23,334 bases of DNA from CAYSCS01 sp964429695 (GTDB taxonomy: Bacteria; Acidobacteriota; Aminicenantia; Aminicenantales; Aminicenantaceae). The translations under genes were made by a program, and so were the position numbers. This document shows, piece by piece, positions 22,809-23,334 of the stretch; the first letter of the stretch is position 1, and the number at the start of each line of letters is the position of its first letter. The stretch is from positions 1-23,334 of the forward strand of contig CAYSCS010000028.1 of assembly GCA_964429695.1 (NCBI GenBank), read 5' to 3'. The notes below the pieces were generated by a model. It saw only the letters and a program-made list of their open reading frames with translations, did no database searches and was not told where the DNA came from.

Positions 22809-23334
22809 GGGCAGTGTAAAATTTTTTGTGTAGATTCGCAAAGATGGGAGAGGGAAAGGTTCTTTCTCCTTAAATAGGAGGAAAAAGGAAAACCAAAAAG
22901 AAAGGAGAAAGAGCCCAGGGAGATTAAACCGAGCGTAACAGAGTTTAAGGAACTTGGGGAGTGAAACCGCAGGCATAGTTATTTAAGATGATGCTAGAAG
23001 AGATTCAAGCAAGCAGAGGTGAGTATCTTTCAAGCCTTATGAGCGCTGTCGGGGGAAGAGGAATCATGGTAATGGTTTTTATGATTCGGGTGGCCAGAGA
23101 GAGGGTGGGAGAGATTGAGAGCCTGGTTGTTTCTCGTAGCAAGAGGTATGGAGATGAGGTTCCTCATAAGATCTGGGTCATGTAACTGAGGGGAATAAGG
23201 ATGGGGACATTATCGATGCTCTCAGAGAGGTTTCAAGGTTGGGAGATTTCGGGGGGAGAAGTTAGCCGGTCGAAGGAGGGGGTGAAATATCTTTTTATTG
23301 ATGGAGTATACCTCAAGATGGGGGTGAGTGAGGG
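22809..23334 (+). mobile_element. IS256-like insertion sequence remnant, left part
   Basis: The sequence GGGCAGTGTAAAATTTTTTG (22810-22829), followed by TGTAG, has the look of an IS256-family terminal inverted repeat, and a broken IS256-like transposase follows at the spacing expected. The right end lies outside the window, so neither the paired inverted repeat nor a target duplication can be checked. Confidence 0.5.
22920..23334 (+). pseudogene. IS256-family (mutator) transposase, degenerate and partial
   Basis: Pieces of an IS256-type transposase N-terminal half occur in order but in different frames: TEFKELGE (about 22936-22960), ETAGIVI after a frame change, then MMLEEIQASRGEYL from 22988, RVGEIESLVVSRSKRYGDEV (about 23108-23161), a TAA stop at 23183-23185, then in frame MGTLSMLSERFQGWEISGGEVSRSK (23201-23275) and KYLFIDGVYLKM (23285-23320). 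The last segment matches the '(Y)L(F/Y)(L/V/I)DG(V/I)Y(F/L)K' strand that carries the first catalytic aspartate (Asp in IDGVY). About 20 residues normally between EVSR and KYLF are missing, indicating an internal deletion. The frameshifts, stop and deletion mean it is not functional. The gene runs off the right edge. Confidence 0.65.

Overview
The window looks like a low-GC (about 40% by eye) chromosomal segment of a Gram-negative, diderm, probably anaerobic bacterium. The diderm reading rests on an LPS-type heptosyltransferase, an EnvC-like division factor, two periplasmic parvulin-type chaperones (one a lipoprotein) and a YibQ-type deacetylase. The anaerobic reading rests on a flavodiiron O2/NO reductase and a PflX-like radical SAM protein. 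Gene content and style fit an uncultured lineage such as Aminicenantes, but that is a guess; no rRNA, tRNA or CRISPR was seen.

Layout. Both edges carry decayed insertion sequences: an integrase-type transposase fragment on the minus strand (about 1-245), and an IS256-like transposase remnant with a probable left end on the plus strand (22809 to the edge). Between them, 381-1328 (+) is a radical SAM protein. A minus-strand group (4322 to 1400) holds a flavodiiron protein, a GT9 glycosyltransferase and a small hypothetical. A plus-strand operon (4493-9945) has two tandem NSS-family Na+/amino-acid symporters, an AGCS-family Na+/alanine symporter with an extra periplasmic domain, and an LPG-synthase-type membrane protein. 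After a 524-base gap with a terminator-like hairpin comes a plus-strand envelope operon (10470-14020): EnvC-like protein, S41-like protein, YibQ-like deacetylase. Then come a doubtful 135-residue ORF, an uncharacterised multi-pass membrane protein (-) and a single-pass hypothetical (+). A minus-strand operon runs mfd, a parvulin lipoprotein and a SurA-like protein (21672 to 16277). Last is a CpXC zinc-binding protein (-).

Most interesting points. The S41-like protein lacks all three residues matching the Ser/Asp/Lys catalytic set and sits between a LytM-degenerate EnvC and YibQ, so it may be a pseudo-protease scaffold in a septal cell-wall module. The AGCS transporter has a signal peptide and a beta-rich periplasmic domain fused ahead of its membrane core. 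The unknown membrane protein at 14681-15595 contains an internal repeat. The 512-base gap upstream of mfd has a three-copy, mixed-orientation repeat that could form mutually exclusive hairpins. No convincingly new defence or mobile system was found.
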